From Owenia fusiformis (lineage: Eukaryota > Annelida > Polychaeta > Sabellida > Oweniidae): a stretch of 64,000 nucleotides of DNA. Made by a program: the position numbers and the translations under genes. Location: the NCBI GenBank assembly GCA_903813345.2, contig CAIIXF020000003.1, forward strand, positions 30,147,248 to 30,211,247, read 5' to 3'. The notes beneath the pieces were generated by a model that was not told the origin of the DNA, did no database searches, and was given only the letters and a program-made list of their open reading frames with translations. Shown here piece after piece: positions 60,601-61,565 of the stretch (positions are counted from its first letter, which is position 1; each line of letters opens with the position of its first letter).

Positions 60601-61551
60601 TAAATTCTTTCACATTTAAAAAAAATCAGTTGTGATAGAACTTAAATGAATCCAGAAGATCAGTTTTTGTTCATCATCTGGTACCGCCATCTAAAAGAAT
60701 CCCCAATTTAGATAAGATCTTACGCAATGTCCAATTTACTTTTTTAAATCGAATTTATTTTTTATTCATGAATTTGATTGTTGTAACATTTCAATTTGAT
60801 ACACTGGTTTTCTAAATAGTTGTTTTCTAAGGATCAAGATTAAATGCAGTTGAAATCAGCAGAAATCTTTGGAAATGGTCTTACATTTGAAGCACCCTTT
60901 GACAATCCTCAACATTTAGACCAAGATATGTCTTCTTGGGGGTGTTTTGATTCAAATTATAGACCCTTTCTAAAAGTCATGTCTGCGCATACTATATTGT
61001 CATCATACATTAGGGCAACTGTCACATTAGGGCAACTGTCACATATGGGCAACTGTCACATCAGGCAACTGTCACATGAGGGCAACTGTCACATGTGGGC
61101 AACTGTCACATCAGGGCAACTGTCATATGTGGGCAACTGTCACACGAGGGCAACTGTCACATGTGGGCACCTTTCTGGCTTCATTTCAACGACTTTACTA
61201 ATACCCTTCTTGCACATCTAATCCCCATTTTGAACTTGAATGATTAGCTATGTAAAGCTACTTGGTTTTGGGTTAATGGCATAACAATCAATTCAAAATC
61301 GCAATTCTCTTTCTGCATTTATAGGCCTATAGTACATAGTTCACTAGATCAGGAAATAAACTGCATGTCAAATATCATTTTTTCAATTCAGCTTCAAGTT
61401 TCATTTCATAGAAGATGGGTTATAATCTGCACACATTTGTTTTATAAAATAGATCTTATATTTCTTTATCATGTATGTTCGATTTAATTAATCTTTTCTT
61501 TGTAGGGCATTGCATCTGTATTTTAAATGTCACGATGGCCTCAAATTATAA
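489..61551 (+). CDS. Multi-exon LRP-like YWTD/EGF gene with GCC2, HYR and sushi C-terminal half; 5' incomplete (whole gene span)
   Basis: Gene-level entry; exons are listed separately. Twenty-five exons join in frame with GT-AG introns to about 1,386 residues. Approximate residues: YWTD propeller 1 end 1-235, EGF 236-280, propeller 2 280-567, EGF 567-612, propeller 3 613-882, two EGF-like 883-969, GCC2/GCC3 970-1018, Thr/Pro linker 1019-1053, HYR 1054-1141, HYR 1142-1222, sushi-like 1223-1291, Cys-pair domain with basic tail 1292-1386. YWTD propellers followed by EGF are the ligand-binding ectodomain plan of LRP4/5/6 and LRP1/2. HYR-HYR-sushi followed by a Cys-pair domain is, from memory, the plan of SVEP1. 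No class A repeat or membrane helix is visible, so secretion is inferred. The start and signal peptide lie upstream. The last exon (61506) is tentative and the gene could run on. The name is uncertain, so no symbol is given. Confidence 0.85.
702..945. repeat. Degenerate short tandem repeat
   Basis: Repeated motif around GATTGCTCAATTGTTTT with drift (GTTCAG, CTCAGTTG, GTTTAGTTG, TTTGGATTGCTCAG). The early units near 720-760 are nearly identical and later ones decay. Simple minisatellite-like intronic sequence with no coding signal. Confidence 0.55.
2302..2395. mobile_element. Short hairpin element with G/C-run arms
   Basis: Inverted repeat beginning AGCTACAAGCCACTGTGACC, followed by a C-rich run, and ending in a G run, GTCAC and TTTGTAGCT; TA flanks both sides. 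It is the size and shape of a tiny MITE, with arms that can pair over about 35 bases. Confidence 0.45.
4796..4972. mobile_element. MITE, CAGTAAAACCTGT family, copy 2
   Basis: 177 bp with ends CAGTGAAACCTGTATATAG and GACAGGTTTTACTG. The left flank is TA and the right flank AA. Internal text alternates GTTCACT, TTCACTAGAGAGAGG and similar, as in the copy at 10357. Confidence 0.65.
5460..5629. mobile_element. Possible MITE with GGCGTATCCAGG-type end
   Basis: Left end TTGGCGTATCCAGG with a G-run, right end CTGCCTACGCCCA after a GGGGTGATTGCACC stretch. The ends are imperfect inverted repeats of the same dispersed family as 13697, 51382 and 62765. Non-coding. Confidence 0.4.
5993..6222. repeat. 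Two-copy tandem duplication (~110-120 bp)
   Basis: AATGCTTTTATAACTACA, GTAGCTGATATTGAT, AAACTTGTTTTCAT and TTTTATGAAGATTTCTGAAT recur in the same order in two adjacent copies, the second with small insertions. A local intronic duplication. A smaller one (TTGTTATGATATTGAGTAT twice) lies at about 6600-6665. Confidence 0.65.
6871..6948. mobile_element. MITE, CAGTAAAACCTGT family, copy 3 (3' end only)
   Basis: A truncated copy that keeps the internal TAGTGAATACC-like text and the right end ACAGGTTTTACTG followed by TA. The left terminus is missing. Confidence 0.5.
9344..10330 (+). CDS. Golgi-type sulfotransferase family protein, single exon, nested in intron 1
   Basis: Complete 328-residue reading frame. 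A short cytoplasmic start and a hydrophobic segment at about residues 5-23 form a type II signal anchor, followed by a Lys/Ser-rich stem to about residue 85. Residues 88-99 (SHFPKAGGSEIK) match the 5'-phosphosulfate loop of PAPS sulfotransferases. Residues 150-163 (AHVRSPCNYLLSSW) match the 3'-phosphate-binding R-x-P...S motif. Possible N-glycosylation sites are N125, N175, N190, N276 and N313; a C-terminal FGYETCC is typical of related invertebrate proteins. It probably transfers sulfate from PAPS to a glycan or glycoprotein in the Golgi; the acceptor cannot be told. The ORF has no introns and no decay and lies in the same orientation as the host gene, so an intact nested gene or an active retrocopy is likely. 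The first Met is chosen because the anchor follows it directly. AATAAA at 11076-11081 is a distant possible poly(A) signal. Confidence 0.8.
   Translation: MLKLKVLFAVSTIMTILLVFGFTINSKHYQDITESDIMPKLPNKDKSSHVMNKGGVDQEQTITSLKEKATPLLASHGSRKRRKQLLFSHFPKAGGSEIKTILSRVVGGQIEIHGGREYLSRYRANKTKYFLQNEGQTLTPDLKYFFFVIAHVRSPCNYLLSSWTYGSGGKGDVYNMTKDKSVYGKTPPYNNTDDLDRLTLWLQDNKKIYSKRLIYKYFKTTNWETDLTLKSADCWVHTEMLIYDPMNCLKRYEKQGGYVKWENFRKIKTRRANPSNHSQCKDYFDEKRKALVMNSNKDMAEIFGYETCCTENNATLPAGFEELWTNHN
10357..10511. mobile_element. MITE, CAGTAAAACCTGT family, copy 4
   Basis: Starts GTAAAACCAGTGTATAGTGAG and ends GGCAGGTTGTACTG before TA. It lies 26 bases after the sulfotransferase stop codon, so it may be part of that gene's 3' UTR. 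The ends are more diverged than in copies 1 and 2. Confidence 0.5.
11938..12736. mobile_element. 799 bp TIR element, CpG-rich with ACGTTC/GAACG motifs
   Basis: Ends are inverted repeats CTATCACACCAAACTAGTTC and its complement at 12716-12736. The left terminus recurs internally at about 12325 (TATCACACCAAACAAGTTG) with the same downstream order, so the element contains a diverged ~386 bp internal duplication. The interior is dense in GAACG, ACGTTC and ACGTACT motifs and clearly richer in CpG than its AT-rich surroundings. No transposase ORF. A non-autonomous DNA transposon of unassigned family. Confidence 0.65.
13697..13960. mobile_element. MITE-like element, CAGGGGCGTAG...CTGGCTATGG
   Basis: Left end CAGGGGCGTAGTCAGC with a GGGGGTGCGATC block, right end GATGCGACCC...CCCCCCTGGCTATGG. 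The blocks are complementary, giving imperfect inverted termini. Same broad family as 30516 and 32376. Confidence 0.5.
14778..15130. repeat. Degenerate repeats around AGTTTTGATAATTAT
   Basis: About three diverged ~100 bp units with AGTGATAGTTTTGATAA, a GACATTTGTCC or ACATTTGCC block, and ATTATC/GATAAT palindromes near 14955-14985. Intronic and non-coding. Confidence 0.45.
15310..16250. repeat. Diverged direct duplication, ~0.6 kb apart
   Basis: The order AATGGAATG...TTCTGATATA, ACTGCAAAC/ATTGCAAAC, TATATCAATTGG, CCCTTAC, AAGTTGCGG/TAGTTATGG, CCCCC seen at 15330-15620 recurs at 15950-16215 with many substitutions and gaps. An old local duplication or two old copies of one element. Confidence 0.45.
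19000..19171 (+). CDS. Exon 2: YWTD blade of propeller 1
   Basis: Acceptor TTTGCAG, donor GTAGGT. Reads IEECNGLTIDWLSHTIYFTD, then SIGRVGYDGQ and LQRPRGIVVDP, which are all class B landmarks (GLTIDW, IYFTD, the R-x-x-DG strand, RPRGIVVDP). Starts by completing GAT from exon 1 and ends in GG, completed as GGC in exon 3 across a 26 kb intron. Confidence 0.9.
19172..25956 (+). other. Intron 2, first part
   Basis: Non-coding. Near 19258-19460 there are fragments of a TAGTCTTGCATCA-type hairpin family also seen at 59587 and inside 41512-43860, and a C-run at about 19495. The foldback element at 20554-21404 is listed separately. From 21405 to 25890 I see only ordinary AT-rich intron; a CACCCAC-rich patch lies at 24160-24320. 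No exons. Confidence 0.55.
20554..21404. mobile_element. 851 bp foldback (long-TIR) element
   Basis: Two ~415 base arms are near-perfect reverse complements: the start CACCCTATGCAGACAGAGCC pairs with the end GGCTCTGTCTGCATAGGGTG, and the centre GGGTGCGGAGC pairs with GCTCCGCACCC around a loop of about 15 bases near 20979. TGTAT directly flanks both ends, a 5 bp target-site duplication. Matching 63-codon frames in both arms are only mirror images of the repeat. No transposase. In the host transcript it would fold into a long hairpin. Confidence 0.85.
25957..26945. repeat. 84 bp minisatellite, ~11 copies (4 x 21 bp higher-order unit)
   Basis: GGTGTTTGACATTCTGTAG recurs every 84 bases from 25957 to 26797, with a decayed copy from 26881. 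Copies 2-10 are virtually identical. Each unit has four related 21 bp sub-repeats (GTGTTTGACATTCTG, TTCAGCATTTGGCAG, CTTTGGCATCCGG, GTACAACATTTAGC), each ending in GTTG-type text. A decayed relative lies at about 17825-17880. Confidence 0.9.
26997..27632. mobile_element. hAT-type MITE, 636 bp
   Basis: Ends TAGGGCTGGCACGGAACGG and CCGTTCCATGCCAGCCCTA are inverted repeats, followed inward by CCGAA/TTCGG-rich arms. ATGTTAAT flanks it on both sides (26989-26996 and 27633-27640), an exact 8 bp target duplication as made by hAT transposases. The interior is AT-rich with no transposase ORF. Confidence 0.85.
27641..28056 (+). other. Intronic spacer
   Basis: AT-rich sequence between two mobile elements. 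TTTGATGGTCTTTTG recurs at about 27954 and 27997. Nothing else recognisable. Confidence 0.5.
28057..28560 (-). mobile_element. Relic of Crypton/KIAA1958-like element with nested inverted repeats
   Basis: The left part (28057-28179) is a perfect hairpin design. ACAATTATTGACCTCTCC pairs with the same text inverted at 28162-28179, and GGTTTACTGTC with GACAGTAAACC. Inside these, ACTGTAAACC pairs with GGTTTACAGT. The right part carries, on the minus strand, a short reading frame (28241-28474). Next to it, on the plus strand at 28480-28560, is GTGTACAGTTAAAATTATTC, ACCGCTCG and GACCAATCAAAATTG. The borders are approximate. Confidence 0.45.
28241..28474 (-). pseudogene. Truncated N-terminal fragment of a DUF3504 (KIAA1958-like) protein
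   Basis: 77 codons from ATG at 28474. The SRFKNVEDEDTISLLESKDS region followed by QNTKKNLKLCTKLLVDF and an LSELTADIL stretch resembles, from memory, the N-terminus of KIAA1958/KCTD1-type proteins derived from Crypton tyrosine recombinases (acidic lead-in, K/D-S-x-NTKK, then a helix). The catalytic domain is absent; the frame stops after about 77 codons. Probably a dead internal deletion. The assignment is by pattern only. Confidence 0.4.
28611..30515 (+). other. Intronic stretch, mostly featureless
   Basis: AT-rich. Contains an AAAC/CAAA microsatellite (29461-29513) and a short duplication GTTGAATGTATCCCAGTTCAT at about 30329 and 30361. No coding or RNA feature could be supported. Confidence 0.5.
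29461..29513. repeat. (CAAA)n microsatellite
   Basis: About twelve CAAA/AAAC units with one CACA and one CAAAAA interruption. Confidence 0.9.
30516..30686. mobile_element. MITE with CAGGCCCATAG termini, 171 bp
   Basis: Left end CAGGCCCATAGTCAG, right end CTGGCTATGGGCCTG. ACTAA flanks both sides exactly, a 5 bp target duplication. The interior has G-runs near the left end and C-runs near the right that could pair. A close relative is at 32376; a decayed one near 4474-4620 shares AACTGCATGATTTTGAAAG. Confidence 0.8.
30687..32375 (+). other. Intronic stretch, nothing recognised
   Basis: AT-rich, with no exon, repeat array or RNA signal that I could support. Confidence 0.5.
32376..32579. mobile_element. 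MITE with CAGGCCCATAG termini, 204 bp
   Basis: Left end CAGGCCCATAGCCAGGGG, right end CCTGGCTATGGGCCTG. Flanks are AGCAG and AGTAG, a target duplication with one change. The interior has GTTCGAGCGAACTCCCC on the left and a C-run on the right. Same family as 30516. Confidence 0.75.
32919..33044. repeat. 14 bp minisatellite
   Basis: About nine 14-base units alternating TGCAAGGTACTGGT and TGCAGGTTACTGGG, with later TGCAAGCTATTGGA variants. It ends 22 bases before the Helitron-like element. Confidence 0.85.
33067..34396 (+). mobile_element. Helitron-like non-autonomous element (HINE/pearl type), 1,330 bp
   Basis: Begins TCCCATCGAACGAAGTTCGG after A (33066). Ends CTGG before T (34397), ten bases after the hairpin ACGCTTTGGCGT, which fits the Helitron rule A|TC...hairpin...CTRR|T. 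TCCCATCGAAC recurs inverted near the 3' end (GTTCGATGGGA, about 34354). A (CCGT)n tract follows the 5' end. The body is about six tandem ~135-150 bp modules with ATAACTCGAAAAGTAG...GATTTTGTTCATATTTG and AAAATGGCCGCCATTTT. No Rep/helicase ORF; the frames within are module shadows. Confidence 0.7.
34397..35602 (+). other. Intronic stretch, nothing recognised
   Basis: AT-rich spacer between two Helitron-like elements; no supported feature. Confidence 0.5.
35648..35703 (+). repeat. (GGGC)n tract
   Basis: About 13 GGGC/GTGC units with repeated GGG triplets; could form a G-quadruplex on the plus strand. Confidence 0.85.
36182..36578. mobile_element. 397 bp TIR element nested in the composite element
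   Basis: Ends TAAAGGACGATTCTCGGTTT and its reverse complement, with inverted identity over about 27 bases. The interior is a diverged direct duplication: AGAAATATTACCCAAAT, AGAGGACATT and GAAGCAGGGATAA each occur twice about 185 bases apart. No ORF. Confidence 0.75.
36775..38785. repeat. ~2 kb array of CCATGG-centred palindromes
   Basis: By eye about 28 CCATGG sites, mostly within TACCATGGTA or ATACCATGGTAT, mixed with AAATGCAATGA and ATTTGATGGTCA motifs. From about 37860 to 38660 the block is a loose ~120 bp tandem repeat (CAATGAAATACCATGGTA...TTTGATTGTCA...CATCAACCATGATATACCATGG). The stretch 37440-37730 is ordinary AT-rich sequence. It interrupts a module of the surrounding element between GCAGA and TAGTGCC. 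Its origin is unknown to me. Confidence 0.75.
36843..37195. repeat. Large inverted repeat within the CCATGG array
   Basis: Arms of about 165 bases centred near 37019. GTTAAATGGCACCATTGCAT pairs with ATGCAATGGTGCCATTTAAC, and ATACTGCCGTTTC and ATGATATCATGG also recur inverted. Confidence 0.7.
38861..39431 (+). other. Intronic stretch, nothing certain
   Basis: Lies between the composite element and the satellite. A 93-codon open frame (38959-39240) with one hydrophobic segment is not recognised and is treated as chance. Confidence 0.4.
39432..41254. repeat. 122 bp satellite array, 15 copies
   Basis: ATCAGTGTGACAGTGTTG recurs every 122 bases from 39432 to 41140. Copies 1-11 appear identical. 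Copies starting at 40774 and 41018 share GAGTTGG, TCAAATTTGACA and ATTAGGTAAT variants, implying a 244 bp duplication step. The last copy decays (CCCGACCCTC). Each unit holds TGTCAATTTTGACA, a near-palindrome that is perfect in the variant copies. Confidence 0.95.
41512..43860. repeat. Tandem segmental duplication, two ~1.15-1.19 kb copies
   Basis: Copy A about 41512-42692, copy B about 42700-43860, offset 1,188 bases. Both run from TATGTTTAGCTTCTCTTT to AGAGAGAACAACTGAT, with few substitutions and small indels, including in G-runs (about 42155 and 43339). Each holds fragments of the TAGTCTTGCA family. No ORF. Could be a duplicated element or simple unequal exchange. Confidence 0.85.
43861..45349 (+). 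other. Intron 2, last part
   Basis: AT-rich sequence up to the exon 3 acceptor TATTTTCAG. No repeat or exon recognised. Confidence 0.55.
45350..45478 (+). CDS. Exon 3: YWTD blade of propeller 1
   Basis: Acceptor TTTTCAG, donor AAG|GTAATT. Reads YLFWGDQGTGTLERSRLDGS, then LTWPNQLAIDIRQR. WPNxLAID and LERSRLDGS are hallmark class B features. Starts by completing GGC (Gly) with exon 2 and ends in AG, completed to AGA (Arg) in exon 4. Confidence 0.92.
45671..45792 (+). CDS. Exon 4: blade of propeller 1
   Basis: Acceptor TTTATTTCAG, donor G|GTAAGA. Reads KLYLVDGFHKTVMSLTYDGK with LFGLAV at the end, the usual LYxxD...xxxxDG...PFGLAV blade. Confidence 0.9.
46078..46136. repeat. ACACAAAACTAC microsatellite
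   Basis: Alternating CACAAAACAA and CACAAAACTA units in intron 4. Confidence 0.85.
46235..46387 (+). CDS. Exon 5: last blade of propeller 1
   Basis: Acceptor GTTCCAG, donor A|GTAAGT. Reads DTSLYMTTWTPGTLIILPLY, then a Cys-containing HCRNAFSLAV stretch and a short PATQPT lead into the EGF module. The blade motif is LYMTTW. Confidence 0.88.
46400..46563. repeat. 11 bp tandem repeat TAGTGCANNYY, ~14 units
   Basis: Units such as TAGTGCACTCT, TAGTGCAATTC, TAGTACAATCC and TAGTGCAGTTC follow each other with an 11-base step, starting 12 bases after the exon 5 donor. Confidence 0.85.
46742..47054 (+). repeat. 63 bp tandem repeat spanning the exon 6 acceptor, 5 copies
   Basis: TTTAAGGTGGTAACCCATG recurs with acceptor points at 46763/46764, 46826/46827, 46889/46890, 46952/46953 and 47015/47016, an exact 63-base step. 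Each unit holds about 39 bases identical to the start of exon 6 plus about 24 bases of upstream intron (TGTTATCTTATTATTATT). Only the fifth copy continues into the rest of the EGF exon; in copies 1-4 the exon frame meets TAA in the next unit's TTTAAG. Confidence 0.9.
47016..47147 (+). CDS. Exon 6: EGF-like module after propeller 1
   Basis: Acceptor ATTTAAG (AAG rather than CAG), donor AAAG|GTATAG. Reads GNPCHQESQGGCSKGCLVTG, then YRCVCPD and a final Cys after LAADGLN. This is the six-Cys NPC...GGCS..C...Y.C.CP...L..DG..C pattern of LRP EGF modules. The start is set by the last of five repeated acceptors; the earlier ones give an early stop. Confidence 0.88.
47542..47684 (+). CDS. Exon 7: first blade of propeller 2
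   Basis: Acceptor CTTTGTAG, donor CAG|GTATGA. Reads ESVLLYAEMDQGGIWFVTLH, then PVALAYDPLHQ, the conserved PVALAYDP that opens LRP propellers (LLYAxxxxIRxxxL...A(V/L)xYDP). Ends on a codon boundary. Confidence 0.9.
48005..48113 (+). CDS. Exon 8: YWTD blade of propeller 2
   Basis: Acceptor GTTTCAG, donor G|GTAGGT. Reads MVYWSDVRDRAIYKVHVFAG, ending GIGVVD. VYWSDV and IYK are class B motifs. A Helitron-like element lies 17 bases beyond the donor. Confidence 0.9.
48131..49159 (+). mobile_element. Helitron-like non-autonomous element, 1,029 bp, in intron 8
   Basis: Begins TCCCACCGAACGAAGTTCG after A (48130). Ends CTAG before T (49160), with hairpin ACTCCGTGGAGT ten bases upstream. TCCCACCGAAC recurs as GTTTGGTGGGA near 49111-49121. 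A short CCGTCCATCCGTCC tract follows the 5' end. The body is six to seven ~145 bp modules (TTTGATAACTCAAATACCA, GATTTGGTTCAAATTTTA, GGAGCTCTGCT, AAAATGGC-GCCATTTTTC), homologous to those at 33067. No ORF. Confidence 0.75.
49457..49643 (+). CDS. Exon 9: YWTD blade of propeller 2
   Basis: Acceptor TTGTTTAG, donor AAA|GTAAGC. Reads GLTVDYISRKLYFTNRGRSA, then a WQRVEMVDLERGG strand and KPRAIAVDMQRK. It has the GLxVDxxxxxLYFT and KPRAIAVD landmarks with a loop insertion after the YWTD motif. Confidence 0.92.
49666..49801. mobile_element. MITE, CAGTAAAACCTGT family, in intron 9
   Basis: 136 bp with ends CAGTAAAACCTGTCTTAAG and TATAGGTTTCACTG, flanked by TA on both sides. It starts 23 bases after the exon 9 donor. 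Confidence 0.75.
50047..50287 (+). CDS. Exon 10: two blades of propeller 2
   Basis: Acceptor ATTACAG, donor CAG|GTAGGT. Reads YLYYSELGQSPRIIQTWLDG, then NPNTLTVAHGRLYCVDSNYD and a VFDADLD strand. LYYSELG corresponds to (L/Y)YWTDWG and LYCVDS is the next blade. Confidence 0.92.
50622..50802 (+). CDS. Exon 11: last blade of propeller 2
   Basis: Acceptor CATTTTAG, donor CAG|GTAGGG. Reads VPFGLSVHGNIIYISDWSTL, then VLAYDTSSQ and LRNPSGVIY. P-F-G-L-S and IYISDW close the propeller before the EGF exon. Confidence 0.92.
50826..50925. mobile_element. MITE fragment, CAGTAAAACCTGT family, in intron 11
   Basis: Left end TA-CAGTTAAACTTTTTAAATGG with GGTGTTCTACTT and GGTGTTCCACTTGAG inside. The right terminus is missing or decayed. 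Confidence 0.4.
51191..51328 (+). CDS. Exon 12: EGF-like module after propeller 2
   Basis: Acceptor ATTTCCAG, donor CAAG|GTAAGT. Reads QDPCETSTCTDLCVSLPVTT, then YRCLCSD and NTTNTCQ. Six Cys in EGF spacing; a longer B loop (LPVTTSQQH) than usual. Confidence 0.9.
51382..51469. mobile_element. 88 bp MITE in intron 12
   Basis: Ends CACTGGCAGATCCAGGGGC and GCTTCTGGATCCGCCAGTG are inverted repeats, flanked on both sides by ATACC (5 bp target duplication). Relative of the GGCGTATCCAGG elements at 5460 and 62765. Confidence 0.8.
51637..51811 (+). CDS. Exon 13: blades 1-2 of propeller 3
   Basis: Acceptor GTTTCCAG, donor AGAAG|GTAGGT. Reads PENFALFADLNMVKLIPLDP, then SNIVALTFDPDTYKIYWSDL. FALFAD opens the propeller, and the VALTFDP and IYWSD blade follows. 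Confidence 0.92.
51812..53493 (+). other. Intron 13
   Basis: AT-rich 1.7 kb intron containing one MITE (52049-52176). Otherwise nothing recognised, apart from clusters of TATCAC near 52625-52685. Confidence 0.7.
52049..52176. mobile_element. MITE, CAGTAAAACCTGT family, in intron 13
   Basis: 128 bp with ends CAGTAAAACCTGTCTAATG and TTGACAGGTTTTACTG, flanked by TA on both sides. The best-preserved terminal pair of the family in this window. Confidence 0.8.
53494..53730 (+). CDS. Exon 14: YWTD blade of propeller 3
   Basis: Acceptor CATTCCAG, donor CAG|GTCAGG. Reads KEIWVSDIRTGKKNIFRRTQ, then VAVDGLALDSTNKRLYWVGY and IARMGLDGN, with TPRALTLD at the end. GLALD, LYWVG, IARMGLDG and PRALTLD are class B landmarks. 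Confidence 0.93.
54080..54270 (+). CDS. Exon 15: two blades of propeller 3
   Basis: Acceptor TTTCACAG, donor G|GTGAGT. Reads YIFWSEYGKKSGIPKISRSN, then LRWPNAVAQYGEKLYVADGA and IHVMDLD. (I)FWSEYG...ISRSNLDG and WPNAVA are typical. Confidence 0.93.
54557..54763 (+). CDS. Exon 16: last blade of propeller 3
   Basis: Acceptor GTCTCAG, donor CAG|GTAGGA. Reads GNCRELLHVTGLMDHIFGMT, then FLVYTDWYKNETSMLNLKTG. (L)VYTDW is the closing YWTD motif; N-E-T is a possible N-glycosylation site. Confidence 0.93.
55010..55126 (+). CDS. Exon 17: EGF-like module after propeller 3
   Basis: Acceptor TATTGTAG, donor CAG|GTATAT. Reads DVACRNTRCTDRCMAVPGGY, then QCYCLPGRVMTEDLETC. Six Cys in EGF order (C-x4-C-x3-C-x7-C-x-C...C). 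Confidence 0.92.
55245..55576. mobile_element. 332 bp TIR element rich in GAGTACTCAT palindromes
   Basis: Ends AGGGAGATATG and CATATCTCCCT, in intron 17. The interior repeats AGTACTCAT, GAGTACT, GAGCACTCAT and TAGTACTAAAT many times in both orientations. No ORF. Confidence 0.7.
55803..55946 (+). CDS. Exon 18: second EGF-like module
   Basis: Acceptor GCATTTCAG, donor AAAG|GTATAA. Reads GESELEPTGFFRCNPQCVDP, then LVCARIVGTTRYSCVCPPGL and a final Cys. Six Cys: the first three are close together (C-x3-C-x5-C), so it is an atypical EGF. Confidence 0.88.
56320..56466 (+). CDS. Exon 19: GCC2/GCC3 (ephrin-receptor-like) module
   Basis: Acceptor ACATGTAG, donor GTCT|GTAAGA. Reads GCEVGSYKAHVGNNSCTPCP, then GIGGSTKCICRRPGETW. 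The C-x2-GxY...C-x2-CP...C-x-C pattern is that of GCC2_GCC3 modules. The donor splits a Cys codon (T|GT) restored by exon 20; reading through gives a stop at 56531. Confidence 0.85.
56810..56914 (+). CDS. Exon 20: Thr/Pro-rich linker
   Basis: Acceptor TGTGCAG, donor CAG|GTAAAA. Completes the last Cys of the GCC2 module, then a low-complexity stretch with ATATIRPVIRPTEPP and PSTTP. A probable O-glycosylated hinge between the receptor half and the HYR half. Confidence 0.85.
57254..57517 (+). CDS. Exon 21: HYR domain 1
   Basis: Acceptor TATTTCAG, donor CAAG|GTACAG. One whole domain in one exon: starts LPRFVNCPDSLVELILPANQ, has an E-W-R-G turn and VHYKAEDEFGREAECKFAVK at the end. P-x-F-x-x-CP near the start and Y-x-A-x-D-x-x-G-x-x-A-x-C-x-F-x-V at the end define the HYR fold, an immunoglobulin-like adhesion module. 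Confidence 0.9.
57790..58032 (+). CDS. Exon 22: HYR domain 2
   Basis: Acceptor TTTTCCAG, donor ACAA|GTAAGT. Starts QQAPIFTSCPGDIEVETSMD, has VTWKDPNFWDN (the typical V-x-W-x-x-P-x-x-x-D-N), and ends YQAVDGEGNIANCKFHLRVK. A textbook HYR domain. Confidence 0.93.
58079..58369. repeat. Three tandem 92-97 bp copies in intron 22
   Basis: CATGTACTTGTATTTTGAAG recurs at 58079, 58171 and 58268, with a fourth start at 58361, 12 bases before the acceptor AG. The units share ATCTCAGCCAA and TATGTGACATTATCTG. Confidence 0.9.
58382..58588 (+). CDS. Exon 23: sushi-like (CCP) module
   Basis: Acceptor TTGTTGTAG, donor TTA|GTATGT. Reads LVCMLPVDPPNNGALVCGEN, then GYMCWTVCDNR, FQCGTNKEW and a final Cys. C...PPNNG...C...C-x3-C...F-x-C...W...C is a sushi module with two extra close Cys, as in the sushi that follows the HYR pair in SVEP1. 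Confidence 0.85.
58589..59321 (+). other. Intron 23
   Basis: AT-rich, with ATACATGTA-type runs near 59150-59215. Nothing else recognised. Confidence 0.6.
59322..59509 (+). CDS. Exon 24: Cys-pair domain after sushi
   Basis: Acceptor GCCCTCCAG, donor CAG|GTATCA. Reads KMPIVDAHQELRLTFNGPCR, then FTQHISKQIVKNLHSNGLCN and HFSCNVEDVQ. Not a named family that I can assign, but the order (beta-rich start, GPC/GDC, helix, C, then C) recalls the domain that follows HYR-HYR-sushi in SVEP1. Confidence 0.8.
59587..59697. mobile_element. Small hairpin element, TAGTCTT...AAGACTA
   Basis: Ends TAGTCTTACCTCAAGACTA and CATGAAGCAAGACTA, with TGTACCCC opposite GTACATAGGGG and a long G-run. In intron 24; same TAGTCTTGCA family as fragments near 19262 and 42270. 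Confidence 0.5.
59835..59932 (+). CDS. Exon 25: end of Cys-pair domain and basic cluster
   Basis: Acceptor CCATGTAG, donor AA|GTATGT. Reads VQCGPVLLRRKRKKRNFISR, then LMELSMRMHIALK. The RRKRKKR run holds overlapping R-x-K/R-R motifs for furin-type convertases. Ends with AA, so the next exon must begin in phase 2. Confidence 0.75.
59933..61505 (+). other. Intron 25 (or region after last detected exon)
   Basis: AT-rich; contains the GGCAACTGTCACAT minisatellite. No in-phase exon with domain character was found before 61506. Confidence 0.5.
61010..61168. repeat. 19-20 bp minisatellite GGGCAACTGTCACATNNG
   Basis: About nine units of GGGCAACTGTCACATGT/GAG/CAG type, partly alternating. An open frame running across it from 60844 is considered spurious. 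Confidence 0.9.
61506..61551 (+). CDS. Tentative terminal exon with stop
   Basis: Strong acceptor TCTTTTCTTTGTAG in the phase required by exon 25. Reads K-ALHLYFKCHDGLKL then TAA at 61549-61551, followed at once by AATAAA. The peptide has no family match, so the exon rests only on splice phase, stop and poly(A) context. The alternative is that the gene continues beyond the window. Confidence 0.4.
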
Positions 61552-61565
61552 AATAAAAAAATAAA
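61552..61565 (+). promoter_or_regulatory. Possible poly(A) signals
   Basis: AATAAA at 61552-61557 and 61560-61565, directly after the tentative stop. AATAAA is common by chance in AT-rich DNA. Confidence 0.35.

Noticed and set aside
60844-61221. 125-codon frame across the GGCAACTGTCACAT repeat
   Set aside because: Driven by the minisatellite; the acceptor before it would give a stop in the phase needed after exon 25.
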